DNA of 64,000 nt from Pseudalkalibacillus hwajinpoensis (GCF_039851965.1 NZ_CP156674.1:2294001-2358000); one strand, 5' to 3'. Shown: positions 45,315-54,633, numbered from the stretch's first letter. The notes: generated by a model from the letters alone, not told the origin. Program-made: numbers and translations.

Positions 45315-46376
45315 ATGACAGATCTTAAACAAAAAGTGTTTAAATTCGTTGGAGGACGAATATTAAAAACGGGTCTGGCGGCTTTTTTGACCGCCTTGAT
45401 TTGCGATGCATTTGGACTACCTGTTCTATTTGCAGTGATTACGGCGATTGTAACCGTTGAGCCGACCGCATCAGATTCAATCAAGAAAGGAATAATCCGT
45501 TTTCCGGCAGCGGCAATCGGTGCTGGCTTTGCAATGGTGTTTGAATCCTTTCTCCACCAATCCCCGCTAACCTATGCACTCGCTGCAACCTTTACCCTGA
45601 TTGCGTGTCATAAGCTTGGTCTAGATGATGGTATGCTCGTCGCAACGCTTACCGCAGTGGCCATGATCCCTGATACTACAGGCGACTACATGTCCTCGTT
45701 TGTCGTCAGACTTAGTACAACATTAATCGGGATTTTTGTCTCAACAGCTGTCAACTACTTCGTCATGCCGCCTAAATTTCATACGATGATAAACGATGGC
45801 GTCGAGCGGCTGTACCATAATTCAGGTGATTTGCTTGATCAAATTATTGCTGATTTACCTCATGCACGAAGACAAACCATCGTTTATCAACGCTTAAGTC
45901 GTGATCTTGAACGTACCTTTAAGTTAATTTCGTATCAGCGCGAGGAATGGAAATATCGACGTCATAGTATGAATGAGGTTCGTAGCTTCTCTGTTGTACT
46001 AAAGAAGCTAGAATACCTGCAAAAGATTCTTTATCACCTGGGGAATATGCTATTCACAGATACGAAAAATGGCATTGATGAAGAACATCACAACATTATT
46101 ATGGAAGCCGGTCGTTCCATATCCAAAGCCTTCCATAATCCATCCAACCAGCTTACTCAGAAGCATCTTACTAGCATCGAGAAGTTAGATCAGCTGTTCC
46201 ATGACCTTGATGATTCAAGGACAGAGGTGGTAGAACCACGCCATCATTTTACAGGAAAAATGATTATTATTTTTGAACTTCTTTCTCTCAACGACGTGAT
46301 TGATGATCTGTATATTCTAGAACAGAAAGAAGATCGCTATGTAAAAAGGAGCGCGAAGCATGACACTGAAATTTGA
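45315..46376 (+). CDS. Aromatic acid exporter family protein (ArAE/FUSC-like)
   Basis: 353 aa. Six hydrophobic helices (about 15-160) with GLAAFLTALICDAFGLP and ITAIVTVEPTASDSIKKG are typical of the DUF939/aromatic acid exporter group. A long cytoplasmic helical domain follows (about 165-350, rich in His, Arg and Glu), probably coiled coil. Substrate unknown. Its 3' end overlaps the SLAP gene by 17 bases. Confidence 0.82.
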   Translation: MTDLKQKVFKFVGGRILKTGLAAFLTALICDAFGLPVLFAVITAIVTVEPTASDSIKKGIIRFPAAAIGAGFAMVFESFLHQSPLTYALAATFTLIACHKLGLDDGMLVATLTAVAMIPDTTGDYMSSFVVRLSTTLIGIFVSTAVNYFVMPPKFHTMINDGVERLYHNSGDLLDQIIADLPHARRQTIVYQRLSRDLERTFKLISYQREEWKYRRHSMNEVRSFSVVLKKLEYLQKILYHLGNMLFTDTKNGIDEEHHNIIMEAGRSISKAFHNPSNQLTQKHLTSIEKLDQLFHDLDDSRTEVVEPRHHFTGKMIIIFELLSLNDVIDDLYILEQKEDRYVKRSAKHDTEI

Positions 46377-46725
46377 AGAAAAGTGGGAACGGACGATTTC
46401 AGATGGCGATCGAACCATGTTTTTGAATGTATACGAAAACAATCCTATACAAGAAGGAAAGCTGCAGTTCGTTCCAGTTAGGGCTGCTTTTAATCATCGG
46501 GACTGTTTGCTAGCATCTGTTATCATCTTAAATGGCGAACAGGACTGGAAATTACAGAAGCAAAATTTGTTTTATTTCGAGGGTCAGGAACTACTGGCAG
46601 AAGGGTGTTTCACCCATCAATCGCTTACCGTTCCCTATGGTAAGGCTGTACCATGGACATTTATTTTCCAAACACCATCGTTGATTCGACGCCCTTCTCT
46701 CCAAAATTGGAAAATCACCATTTAA
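46360..46725 (+). CDS. SLAP domain-containing protein
   Basis: 121 aa with no signal peptide or membrane segment. The pattern GKLQFVPVRAAFNHRDCLLASVIILNG, LLAEGCFTH and KAVPWTFIFQTPS matches the SLAP domain found in bacillal S-layer assembly proteins and in many stand-alone Bacillaceae proteins of unknown role. Start overlaps the exporter gene and follows AAAAGGAGCG, implying translational coupling. Confidence 0.78.
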   Translation: MTLKFEEKWERTISDGDRTMFLNVYENNPIQEGKLQFVPVRAAFNHRDCLLASVIILNGEQDWKLQKQNLFYFEGQELLAEGCFTHQSLTVPYGKAVPWTFIFQTPSLIRRPSLQNWKITI

Positions 46726-46740
46726 ATTTACTTTAAATGA

Positions 46741-46845
46741 CAAAAAAACCAACCACATGAAACTACTTTTCTTTCTCATTCGACACAATTAACGGTTAAA
46801 TCCCGTCGAAATGAAACGAAAATCGTAGAAATGTGGTTTTTTTTG
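46741..46845. repeat. Long imperfect inverted repeat between SLAP and TAXI genes
   Basis: Outer arms AAACCAACCACAT/ATGTGGTTTT, then CTAC/GTAG, CATTCGAC/GTCGAAATG and a central TTAACGGTTAA give one long interrupted hairpin about 105 bases long, ending in eight T on the plus strand. It may act as the terminator of the SLAP transcript or be a small mobile-element relic. Confidence 0.6.
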
Positions 46846-46957
46846 TTTTATAACAGTTGGGGTAATGCTGGACTTTTACAACAATCTGTACCAATTGCTA
46901 GAAGGATATGGTATAGTAAATTTGAAATTTTCTAACTATTAAAGGGGGAGAACTAGC

Positions 46958-47932
46958 ATGGGGAAAAAGAGAATACTTAGCTTACTCGTAGTTATTCTAT
47001 CAGTAGTGATGGTGCTCGGAGCATGTGGAGGAGATTCGGGTGGAGGAGAAGCAAATGGTTCGCCTTCAGAGCTTAGTTTATTAACAGGGGGAACTGGCGG
47101 TACGTATTTCCCACTTGGTGGTGAGTTAGCTAATATTATTCAAGATGAAACAGATATTGAGAGCGCTAACGCACAGTCCTCTGGAGCTTCTGTTGAAAAC
47201 ATGCAAATTCTCCAGGATGGCGATGCAGATATCGCATTTACTCAAACAGATATTGCAGCTTATGCAACAAAAGGTGAATTAATGTTTGAGGACGGTAAGG
47301 TTGATAATATCCAGGCAATTGGAACGCTTTATCCTGAAACCATTCAAGTCGTAACATTACAGGAGACAGGAATTACCTCAATCGAAGATCTAAAGGGAAA
47401 GAAAGTATCAGTTGGTGCGCCAGGAAGTGGAACATATGCGAACGCTGAACAGGTTCTTGAGGTTCATGGCATTACGATGGAGGATATTGATGCCCAGCAC
47501 CTTGCTTTTGACGAATCAACGGAGGGAATACAGGACGGCACGATTGATGCAGCGTTCATCACTTCTGGAACGCCGACTGGAGCTGTAGAAGGACTCTCAG
47601 CTGTAAAGCCTGTGACGATCCTTCCAATTGAAGAAGACAAAGTTAGTGAGCTTGTTGAGAAATACCCTTACTATGCAGAAGATACCGTTAAGAGTGGTAC
47701 GTACGGACTTGAAAGTGACGTACCGACAGTAGCAGTGCTTGCCATGCTTGTGGCGCGTTCAGACCTTGAGGAAGATTATGTGTATGAAGTGACGAAAGCG
47801 ATATTTGAGAACTCCGATAAAATCACGCATGCAAAAGGTGAATTTATTACAGCTGACACAGCTCTAGATGGTGTCGGAATTGATCTTCACCCTGGTACGA
47901 AGAAGTATTTTGACGAGAAAGGGATCGAGTAG
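46958..47932 (+). CDS. TAXI family TRAP transporter solute-binding lipoprotein
   Basis: 324 aa extracytoplasmic receptor. Lipobox LGACG (Cys about residue 23), then LLTGGTGGTYFPLGGELANII and ADIAFTQTDIAAYATKG, the hallmark of TAXI (TRAP-associated extracytoplasmic immunogenic) proteins. Binds an unknown carboxylate, possibly glutamate or related acid. First gene of a three-gene transporter operon; GGGGGAG precedes the ATG. Confidence 0.93.
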   Translation: MGKKRILSLLVVILSVVMVLGACGGDSGGGEANGSPSELSLLTGGTGGTYFPLGGELANIIQDETDIESANAQSSGASVENMQILQDGDADIAFTQTDIAAYATKGELMFEDGKVDNIQAIGTLYPETIQVVTLQETGITSIEDLKGKKVSVGAPGSGTYANAEQVLEVHGITMEDIDAQHLAFDESTEGIQDGTIDAAFITSGTPTGAVEGLSAVKPVTILPIEEDKVSELVEKYPYYAEDTVKSGTYGLESDVPTVAVLAMLVARSDLEEDYVYEVTKAIFENSDKITHAKGEFITADTALDGVGIDLHPGTKKYFDEKGIE

Positions 47933-47969
47933 ACCAGAAATCTACAAAAAAAGGATGTGACGGACGCAG

Positions 47970-48527
47970 GTGAAAAGCCTGCGTCTTCTTACCATGAAGC
48001 TTTCTGCCTCAACGAGACAATTTTTATATCAAACAAGCCTCGCAGCTGTCTTGATTGCGATTGTTTTTCTATATCCCTTCTTCCCGGTGATGGCGCTTGA
48101 AAATGGAGAGTCTGGAAAAGTTCTCGCATACGTACCGTTTGAAGACGATCCTACCAATTTTGATATTCGCTATACGCATTCTGTCCACAAAACACCTGTT
48201 CAGGAGTCGTATTATGTATCAGAATCAGGTGATATTATTCAATATGAGCTCTACTACGAGAGCTTTTCAGTTGGGATGCCTTCCAATGCAGGAGTTGGGG
48301 AACGATTTGTCCAGGATGAAGATGGCTACAAAATCAAGGGCATGAACCGCAAGTTTCCGTCCATTGACCTTCGAACGGGTCAGGTTGTAGCAGATCACAT
48401 TCTCCTTGTCCAAAATAAAGAAATTAAATTAAGCAAGATTATAGAACCGGGCTCATGGGTTCATTTCGAATCAGCAACAATCAGCTTATGGCAGTGGATG
48501 AAAGGAGTTAATGTCCTTGACGGATAA
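47970..48527 (+). CDS. DUF1850 domain-containing protein
   Basis: 185 aa with one N-terminal membrane helix (about 20-42) and an extracytoplasmic beta-rich domain containing FDIRYTHSVHKTPVQESYYV, the DUF1850 signature. DUF1850 genes regularly sit between TAXI receptors and fused TRAP permeases, as here. The start GTG 47970 has only a weak, distant AAGGAT; ATG 47994 is an alternative. Overlaps the permease gene by 17 bases. Confidence 0.78.
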   Translation: MKSLRLLTMKLSASTRQFLYQTSLAAVLIAIVFLYPFFPVMALENGESGKVLAYVPFEDDPTNFDIRYTHSVHKTPVQESYYVSESGDIIQYELYYESFSVGMPSNAGVGERFVQDEDGYKIKGMNRKFPSIDLRTGQVVADHILLVQNKEIKLSKIIEPGSWVHFESATISLWQWMKGVNVLDG

Positions 48528-50517
48528 AGATCAGCCTCCGAAAACAAAAGAAGATAAAGAAAATCTCACAGACGAACAAACGCAGGAATTGATGGCGAAG
48601 TTTGATCCAGAAGCAGGTCATCGCAGGCTGACAGGTATTATCGGATGGATATCCGTTATCGGACTTGTAGGCTTTTCAGTCTTTCAGCTCTACACAGCGA
48701 TATTCGGAGTATACACCGCACAGCTTCAACGATCGATTCACCTGGCGTTCGCGCTTGGACTTATTTTTCTTCTCTTTCCTGCATCAAAAAAAAGACTTCG
48801 TAATCAATCGAAACTTAAATTTCAGGTTGCCTGGTATGATGGTCTTCTTGCGATTGTCGGAGTCTATGTTGGAATGTACTGGCCCCTTAACTTTGAAGAG
48901 CTTGTATTCAGAGTCGGGAGGCTTACGACACTTGATTTAATCGTTGGTTTTCTTGCGATTGTACTCGTACTTGAAGCAACAAGGCGAGTCGTTGGGCTTC
49001 CGATTACGATCATTACATCGGTATTCCTTCTTTATGCTTACCTTGGACCCTATATGCCGGGATTTCTACAGCATAGAGGCTTAAGCATTGACCGGATTAT
49101 TCGATCGATGTACTTTACAACCGAAGGAATTCTTGGAACGCCGCTTGGTGTTTCAGCAACGTTTATCTTTCTCTTTCTCTTATTTGGAGCATTTCTCGTG
49201 AAAACTGGCGTCGGTCAGTACTTCAATGATTTAGCTCTTGTAATCGCAGGAAAGCGAGTTGGGGGGCCAGCTAAAGTTGCGATCTTCTCTAGTGCGCTTC
49301 AGGGGACAATCAGCGGGAGCTCAGTTGCAAACGTGGTAACCTCAGGTTCGTTTACGATCCCCATGATGAAGCGACTTGGTTATCGGAAGGAGTTTGCGGG
49401 CGGGGTTGAAGCTGCGGCTTCGACAGGCGGACAGCTAATGCCGCCGATCATGGGAGCAGCAGCATTCTTGATGGTTGAATTCATTGGTGGAGGCATCACT
49501 TACTGGGAAATTGCGAAAGCCGCGACAATCCCCGCACTCCTTTATTTTACTGGAATTTGGATCATGACCCACTTTGAAGCGAAGCGGATTGGCCTTCGCG
49601 GTCTGACTGAGGAGGAAATGCCTGATCGGAAAGCTGTTCTCTTTAAAATTTACCTGCTCCTTCCGATCGTAGCCGTTATTTTCTTCTTAATGTCCGGTAC
49701 GTCCGTTACCCGCGCCGCGCTTTATGCGATCTTAACTGCGATTGTGGTAGGGGCGGTCAATAAAGAAACACGAATGGGCATTGGTGATTTTATTGACGCG
49801 CTTGCAAATGGGGCACGAACGGCGCTCGGAGTTGCAGCTGCAACGGCTGCAGCAGGGATGATCGTTGGTGTTGTAACGCTGACTGGTCTCGGACTTAAGC
49901 TTGCGAACAGTCTCGTTTCACTCTCAGGTGAAAATCTTTTACTTACCCTTTTCTTCACTATGATCGCATCGTTGATTCTTGGAATGGGTTCACCAACTAC
50001 AGCGAACTACGTCATTACATCAACGATTGCGGCACCTGCACTGATCGTGCTATCCGTTCCGGAATTATCTGCGCATATGTTCGTGTTCTACTTCGGAATC
50101 GTCGCAGACATTACGCCTCCGGTAGCGCTTGCCGCCTTTGCGGCAGCTGGTGTATCAGGAGGGGAACCGCTCAGGACAGGGGTTCAGTCGGCAAAGCTCG
50201 CGATTGCCGCATTTATCATACCGTACATCTTCGTACTCTCGCCTGAGCTGATGATGATTGATACAACGTGGCAAACACTGCTCTGGGTGGTGTTCACCTC
50301 AATTACAGGGATGATCAGTATCGGGGCAGGCATGATCGGTTACTGGTACCGTCCCATGGCGATTGTTGAACGCATTGCGGCCGTTGCGGCTGGTGTGATG
50401 CTCATTTATCCGGAAGGCTTTACAGATTTAATTGGACTTGGCCTCTTTATTGCATTGCTCGTCCTTCAATTTGTGATTAAACAGGATGGAAAGAAGAAGG
50501 AAGTAGCGAATGCATAG
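48511..50517 (+). CDS. TRAP transporter fused permease (DctQ-DctM type)
   Basis: 668 aa integral membrane protein with about 18 helices, fusing the small and large TRAP permease subunits. ALQGTISGSSVANVVTSG, GGVEAAASTGGQLMPPIMGAAAF and LGMGSPTTANYVIT are conserved in TAXI-associated permeases. An acidic soluble N-terminus of ~40 residues precedes helix 1. It moves solute with a sodium gradient. AAAGGAG precedes ATG 48511; TTG 48517 has a better spacing of 9. Confidence 0.93.
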   Translation: MSLTDKDQPPKTKEDKENLTDEQTQELMAKFDPEAGHRRLTGIIGWISVIGLVGFSVFQLYTAIFGVYTAQLQRSIHLAFALGLIFLLFPASKKRLRNQSKLKFQVAWYDGLLAIVGVYVGMYWPLNFEELVFRVGRLTTLDLIVGFLAIVLVLEATRRVVGLPITIITSVFLLYAYLGPYMPGFLQHRGLSIDRIIRSMYFTTEGILGTPLGVSATFIFLFLLFGAFLVKTGVGQYFNDLALVIAGKRVGGPAKVAIFSSALQGTISGSSVANVVTSGSFTIPMMKRLGYRKEFAGGVEAAASTGGQLMPPIMGAAAFLMVEFIGGGITYWEIAKAATIPALLYFTGIWIMTHFEAKRIGLRGLTEEEMPDRKAVLFKIYLLLPIVAVIFFLMSGTSVTRAALYAILTAIVVGAVNKETRMGIGDFIDALANGARTALGVAAATAAAGMIVGVVTLTGLGLKLANSLVSLSGENLLLTLFFTMIASLILGMGSPTTANYVITSTIAAPALIVLSVPELSAHMFVFYFGIVADITPPVALAAFAAAGVSGGEPLRTGVQSAKLAIAAFIIPYIFVLSPELMMIDTTWQTLLWVVFTSITGMISIGAGMIGYWYRPMAIVERIAAVAAGVMLIYPEGFTDLIGLGLFIALLVLQFVIKQDGKKKEVANA

Positions 50518-50521
50518 AAAG

Positions 50522-50554
50522 GAAGCTGCTCACACTTGTGGGCGGCTTTTTTAA
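50522..50554 (+). terminator. Intrinsic terminator
   Basis: AAGCTGCTCACA/TGTGGGCGGCTT imperfect stem followed by six T ends the TRAP operon. Confidence 0.82.
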
Positions 50555-50697
50555 TAAATCGTATCTAATTCCAGAGAAAAGAAGAGTGTGTTATGATGTA
50601 AGCGTCGTCAAAGCTACATATTAGCAATTGTAGAAAGGACTTCACGGCTTTTTATCGAAGTGAAACCTGTTAGCTTTTATTCAGAAGGAGGATCACA

Positions 50698-52086
50698 ATG
50701 GATTATCGTATTGAACGAGACACAATTGGTGAAATCAAGGTACCAGCAGATAAAATGTGGGGTGCTCAAACACAGCGAAGCAAGCAGAATTTTAAAATTG
50801 GTAACGAACATATGCCGCTGGAGGTTGTGAAGGCTTTCGCGATTCTGAAGAAAAGCGCAGCGCTTGCGAACCAGCGTCTTGGAAAGCTTGAAGATGAGAA
50901 GGCAGAAGCGATTGTAAAAGCAGCGGATGAAGTGATAAGCGGCGAGCACAATGAACATTTTCCTCTCGTTGTCTGGCAAACCGGAAGCGGTACGCAATCA
51001 AACATGAATATGAACGAAGTAATCGCTTATCGGGCGAATGAACTTTTAAAAGAACAGGGTAGTGATGCACGCATCCATCCGAACGATGATGTGAACAAGT
51101 CACAGTCATCAAACGATACATTCCCGACAGCACTGCACGTGGCAGCTGTGCTTTCAGTTGAAGACCACCTGTATCCAGCGTTAATTGAACTGAAAGAAAC
51201 ACTTTATCAAAAAATGCAGGATTATGACCATATTATCAAAATTGGCCGTACGCATCTGCAGGATGCTACGCCACTTACACTTGGCCAGGAAATCAGCGGA
51301 TGGCACCGTATGCTCGTGAAATGTGAAAACATGCTTCTTGAGAGCGTGAAATACATGAAGGAGCTTGCCATCGGTGGGACAGCAGTTGGTACTGGTTTGA
51401 ACGCACATCCTAAATTCGGTGACATGGTAGCAGAAGAAATAAGCAACATGACAAATAAGACATTTGCGTCAGCGGAAAATAAATTCCATGCGCTCACAAG
51501 TCACGATGAGGTTGTGCACGTGCACGGAGCGTTGAAAGCACTTGCGGCTGATCTTATGAAAATTGCAAACGACGTACGCTGGCTTGCGAGCGGACCACGC
51601 TGTGGCATTGGTGAGCTTAACATTCCGGCTAATGAGCCAGGAAGCTCGATCATGCCAGGGAAAGTGAATCCAACGCAGAGTGAGGCACTCACGATGGTAG
51701 CGGCGCAGGTTATGGGTAACGACGCAACGATTGGTTTCTCAGCAAGTCAGGGGAACTTTGAGTTGAACGTCTTTAAGCCGGTTATCATTTACAACTTCCT
51801 GCAGTCTTCTAATTTACTTGCAGATGGCATGAAGTCATTTAATGACAACTGTGCGGTCGGAATTGAACCCAACGAAGAAGTGATTCAGGATTATCTGAAG
51901 AACTCGTTGATGCTTGTAACAGCACTTAACCCGCATATTGGCTATGAAAATGCGGCGAAAATTGCGAAGAAGGCACATGAGGATGGCACGACGCTTCGCG
52001 AATCTGCTCTTGAAAGTGGATTATTAACAGCGGAGCAGTTCGATGATATTGTCCGTCCGGAAGACATGATCGCACCAAAAGAATAA
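50698..52086 (+). CDS. fumC: Class II fumarate hydratase
   Basis: 462 aa fumarase converting fumarate and malate in the TCA cycle. The signature GSSIMPGKVNPTQSE is present at about 316-330, plus TSHDEVVHVHGALKALA and the active-site KVGRTHLQDATP equivalent (KIGRTHLQDATPL). Monocistronic; AAGGAGGATCAC precedes the ATG. Confidence 0.97.
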   Translation: MDYRIERDTIGEIKVPADKMWGAQTQRSKQNFKIGNEHMPLEVVKAFAILKKSAALANQRLGKLEDEKAEAIVKAADEVISGEHNEHFPLVVWQTGSGTQSNMNMNEVIAYRANELLKEQGSDARIHPNDDVNKSQSSNDTFPTALHVAAVLSVEDHLYPALIELKETLYQKMQDYDHIIKIGRTHLQDATPLTLGQEISGWHRMLVKCENMLLESVKYMKELAIGGTAVGTGLNAHPKFGDMVAEEISNMTNKTFASAENKFHALTSHDEVVHVHGALKALAADLMKIANDVRWLASGPRCGIGELNIPANEPGSSIMPGKVNPTQSEALTMVAAQVMGNDATIGFSASQGNFELNVFKPVIIYNFLQSSNLLADGMKSFNDNCAVGIEPNEEVIQDYLKNSLMLVTALNPHIGYENAAKIAKKAHEDGTTLRESALESGLLTAEQFDDIVRPEDMIAPKE

Positions 52087-52089
52087 TAT

Positions 52090-52124
52090 GAAAAAGCGGG
52101 GTCGCTGAGATCCCGCTTTTCGTT
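52090..52124 (+). terminator. Terminator after fumC
   Basis: AAAAGCGGG/CCCGCTTTT stem with an 11-base loop. Confidence 0.85.
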
Positions 52125-52145
52125 TCTTTCAGGAGTGGAAAGCGC

Positions 52146-52337
52146 TTACGCTTTCCGAGGTAAGATAGCCATGATGCCTTTGTAGATCAAGACAAGAGCA
52201 AATAGCAGCACTGCTAGAAAGCCAACAACTTCGAAGACAGGATTGAGACTATCAAGGAATGAATCAGCCTCAGACAAACGAAGCAAAGCGAACCCAGCAA
52301 TCATAGCGGCTACGAAAAGCAATGTTCGATCCAACAT
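52146..52337 (-). CDS. Small two-helix membrane protein
   Basis: 63 aa with helices at about 4-20 and 33-57 and a basic C-terminus (LPRKA). AAAGGGAGTGC precedes the ATG. Not recognised. A cre-like palindrome GGAAAGCGCTTACGCTTTCC spans its last codons. Confidence 0.55.
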   Translation of the reverse strand: MLDRTLLFVAAMIAGFALLRLSEADSFLDSLNPVFEVVGFLAVLLFALVLIYKGIMAILPRKA

Positions 52338-52502
52338 ATCAGCACTCCCTTTGAAAGAAATATTTTTATTGCCTTACAAATATATGCGGTGGTGTGTGGG
52401 GTCAGACCCCTCTCTGACCCCCATTTATTATTTTTTTATTTTTGACGGAAATGGAAGAAGAGAAACGTTTGTATATGTGAAAGCTCTTGTGAGGTGAGGA
52501 GT

Positions 52503-52601
52503 GTGAGTGAACTGCTGAAATGGCAACCAGAAGAGGGATTCAAAGAGCAAGAGCTTGTTGGCATATCAGTGAAAGAGATGATGAAGGATGAAGGTTTATA
52601 A
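52503..52601 (+). pseudogene. Degenerate reading frame of unknown origin
   Basis: GTG 52503 follows GAGGTGAGGAG and encodes 32 residues (VSELLKWQPEEGFKEQELVG...). Beyond the TAA the same frame continues GWLVKMPELTVAIEQ to a second stop at about 52649, as if a nonsense change had split a small gene. No family recognised. Confidence 0.3.
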
Positions 52602-52680
52602 GGCTGGCTAGTAAAGATGCCTGAACTTACGGTTGCAATCGAACAGTAGCGTTTAATAGTAGTACAGTGCTTTAAAGGGA

Positions 52681-52709
52681 TGGGGGACAGGCACGTGCCT
52701 GTCCCCCTA
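52681..52709. terminator. GC-rich palindrome
   Basis: GGGGACAGGCACGTGCCTGTCCCC is a perfect palindrome followed by CTATTT. Similar ACAGGCAC text occurs at 38249. The gap 52338-52807 holds this, the degenerate frame above and the hairpin at 52731. Confidence 0.6.
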
Positions 52710-52730
52710 TTTAAAAACAACAACAACAGC

Positions 52731-52764
52731 AAAGCCGCTGATCAATTTGATCAGCGGCTTTCAC
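52731..52764. terminator. Intrinsic terminator
   Basis: AAAGCCGCTGATCAA/TTGATCAGCGGCTTT stem downstream of the minus-strand YflT-like gene. Confidence 0.75.
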
Positions 52765-52807
52765 TATTATTTCTTTCAACTGCATTTATTTCCTTACTTC
52801 CACTTTG

Positions 52808-53149
52808 TCACTTTATCACTTTATCAGTATCCGTTACAAATAAGAAGATCTTCCCTTTATCCATTTCATCTTCATAGCGTTCTGATTCTTCTTTTGAGAA
52901 GCCGATTTCCTGCATTTTGCTGCGCAGTTCGTCGCCTTTTTTGCTGAATACATTCTTAAGGCTGCTTAGACCCATTTCCTTCTTACCGATTGTATTCGCA
53001 TCAACGCCGTCTGCGACGCGTTCTGTGCGGTCATCGTCGTGGGAAAGCACGTAAATATCGTCTTTTGAAACTCCGATGTTGCTTAGTTCCTCAATGTCAC
53101 TTTTCAGTTTTTCATCGTTCTGATATTCGCGTACTACTGGTCTACTCAT
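52808..53149 (-). CDS. General stress protein 17M-like (YflT domain)
   Basis: 113 aa soluble protein of the YflT (general stress protein 17M) family: PVVREYQNDEKLKSDIEELSNIGVSKDDIYVLSHDDDRT is the typical N-terminal alpha/beta half, followed by a charged helical tail. In bacilli these proteins belong to the sigma-B stress regulon. ATG 53149 follows AAGGAGGC; a sigma-B-like GTTTAG...GTGAAT is possible upstream but weak. Confidence 0.78.
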   Translation of the reverse strand: MSRPVVREYQNDEKLKSDIEELSNIGVSKDDIYVLSHDDDRTERVADGVDANTIGKKEMGLSSLKNVFSKKGDELRSKMQEIGFSKEESERYEDEMDKGKIFLFVTDTDKVIK

Positions 53150-53285
53150 AAATAGTGCCTCCTTCAAAGAATTGGTTCGTGTTATTTTATCGTCTCACAA
53201 GTACTATTCACGCTGCGGGCGAATTCTAAACGAGGAATTAGCACATTGATGTGCTGTGTGAATGGCTGGATTTGAGGCATAATGA

Positions 53286-53311
53286 GTTCAAAGGATCCTT
53301 TAAAGGGGTAT
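53286..53311 (+). promoter_or_regulatory. Sigma-B type promoter
   Basis: GTTCAA, a 14-base spacer and GGGTAT fit the sigma-B consensus (GTTTAA-N12-14-GGGTAT). It lies 38 bp before the DUF1499 gene and implies general-stress induction. Confidence 0.72.
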
Positions 53312-53348
53312 AGGTGAAAAGAATGACCAATTCAGGAGGGCGATTCAA

Positions 53349-53729
53349 ATGAGTTCAGATCAACTGGGTGTAAAACAGGGAAAGCTTGCGCCGTGTCCAA
53401 ATAAACCAAACTGCGTTTCAAGTCAGAGTACAGGTGAGAAGCACGGAATGGATCCGATTCCATATAGTGGTACTTCTGATGAGGTTCTTATGAAACTAAA
53501 ATCCATTCTAACCAACCGGAAGCGAACAAAAATCATTGAATCCGATCCCCATTACATAAGAGCGGAAGAAACGTCAAAGCTGTTCAAGTTTGTGGACGAC
53601 ATTGAGTTCTATATTGATTCAGCAGCTGAACACATCCACTTTCGCTCTGCTTCACGGACAGGATATTCCGACATGGGTGTAAACAGAAAGCGGATGAACG
53701 AAATCAAAGAAGAATATTTTCAAAAATAA
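53349..53729 (+). CDS. DUF1499 domain-containing protein
   Basis: 126 aa. APCPNKPNCVSSQ at the N-terminus and FVDDIEFYID...IHFRSASRTGYSDMGVNRKRMNEI are the DUF1499 signature. No signal peptide. Function unknown, but the sigma-B promoter and the YflT-like neighbour suggest a stress role. AGGAGGGC precedes the ATG. Confidence 0.85.
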   Translation: MSSDQLGVKQGKLAPCPNKPNCVSSQSTGEKHGMDPIPYSGTSDEVLMKLKSILTNRKRTKIIESDPHYIRAEETSKLFKFVDDIEFYIDSAAEHIHFRSASRTGYSDMGVNRKRMNEIKEEYFQK

Positions 53730-53762
53730 GAAACAGGTGCCTGATCTGGCACCTGTTTTTCT
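53730..53762. terminator. Bidirectional terminator
   Basis: AAACAGGTGCC/GGCACCTGTTT perfect stem with six-base loop and T tract, between convergent genes. Confidence 0.9.
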
Positions 53763-53763
53763 A

Positions 53764-54591
53764 TCATGAATATTCATTTGCTTCCTTATTTTCCTCTTCA
53801 AGTGTATCTTCATTCTCATCCTCACGATCGTTCTCATCCCTTTCAGAGGAAAGGAACCAGCCTCCGATTGCAATTGCAACGAGAACAACCCAGAACGTAA
53901 TTTTCCAGGCAGGCTCTTTTGGGAATGTTTCGGCGAGAATGCCAAGACTCGGGTGGGCAAGCGTATAAACAGCAAGCTTCACACCGACCCAGCCGACAAT
54001 CATAAACGCAGCTGTTTCCAGTCCGGGTTTACGGTGCAGCAGTTTAACAAAATAGTTAGCAGCAAAACGCATAATGATTAGTCCGATGATACCACCGGCT
54101 AGAACGACACCGAATTGTGCACCGTCCATACTTCCTACATTCGGAAGATCTGTGTTAGGCAGGGTCAATGCTAGTGCAACGGCAGCCAGGATGGAATCAA
54201 CTGCGAACGCAATATCCGCAAGCTCCACTTTCAGTACGGTCATCCAGAAACCTGAACCCTCACTCGCTTTTTTCTTTTCGTTCTTTTCTTTCTTTCGACC
54301 GCTAAGGAAATATTTCTTAACAATATGATTCAAACTGAGGAACAGGAGGTAGATGGCACCGATCGCCTGCACCTGCCAGATATCAACGAGAAAAGAGATG
54401 ATAAAGAGGGAGCCAATGCGAAAGACAAATGCGCCTCCAAGTCCATAGAACAGAGCTTTCTTACGCTTTTCTGGGTCGAGATGCTTTACCATAATGGCCA
54501 TGACGAGAGCGTTATCTGCAGCGAGCACACCCTCGAGACCAATTAAGACAAGGAGCACCCACCCATACTCTAGCAAAAGACCAATATCCAT
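53764..54591 (-). CDS. TerC family membrane protein
   Basis: 275 aa with about seven helices. LIGLEGVLAADNALVMAIMV and VELADIAFAVDSILAA are the TerC signatures with conserved Asp residues thought to bind metal; bacillal members (YkoY, YceF) are linked to manganese export or metal loading of secreted proteins. An unusual charged loop of Lys/Glu (about 100-115) and a long acidic tail (DENDREDENEDTLEEENKE) are present. A structured leader precedes it. Confidence 0.88.
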   Translation of the reverse strand: MDIGLLLEYGWVLLVLIGLEGVLAADNALVMAIMVKHLDPEKRKKALFYGLGGAFVFRIGSLFIISFLVDIWQVQAIGAIYLLFLSLNHIVKKYFLSGRKKEKNEKKKASEGSGFWMTVLKVELADIAFAVDSILAAVALALTLPNTDLPNVGSMDGAQFGVVLAGGIIGLIIMRFAANYFVKLLHRKPGLETAAFMIVGWVGVKLAVYTLAHPSLGILAETFPKEPAWKITFWVVLVAIAIGGWFLSSERDENDREDENEDTLEEENKEANEYS

Positions 54592-54633
54592 TTTTATCTC
54601 TCCTTTACCTTGTTATGTAGTCTTCCCCATTAG

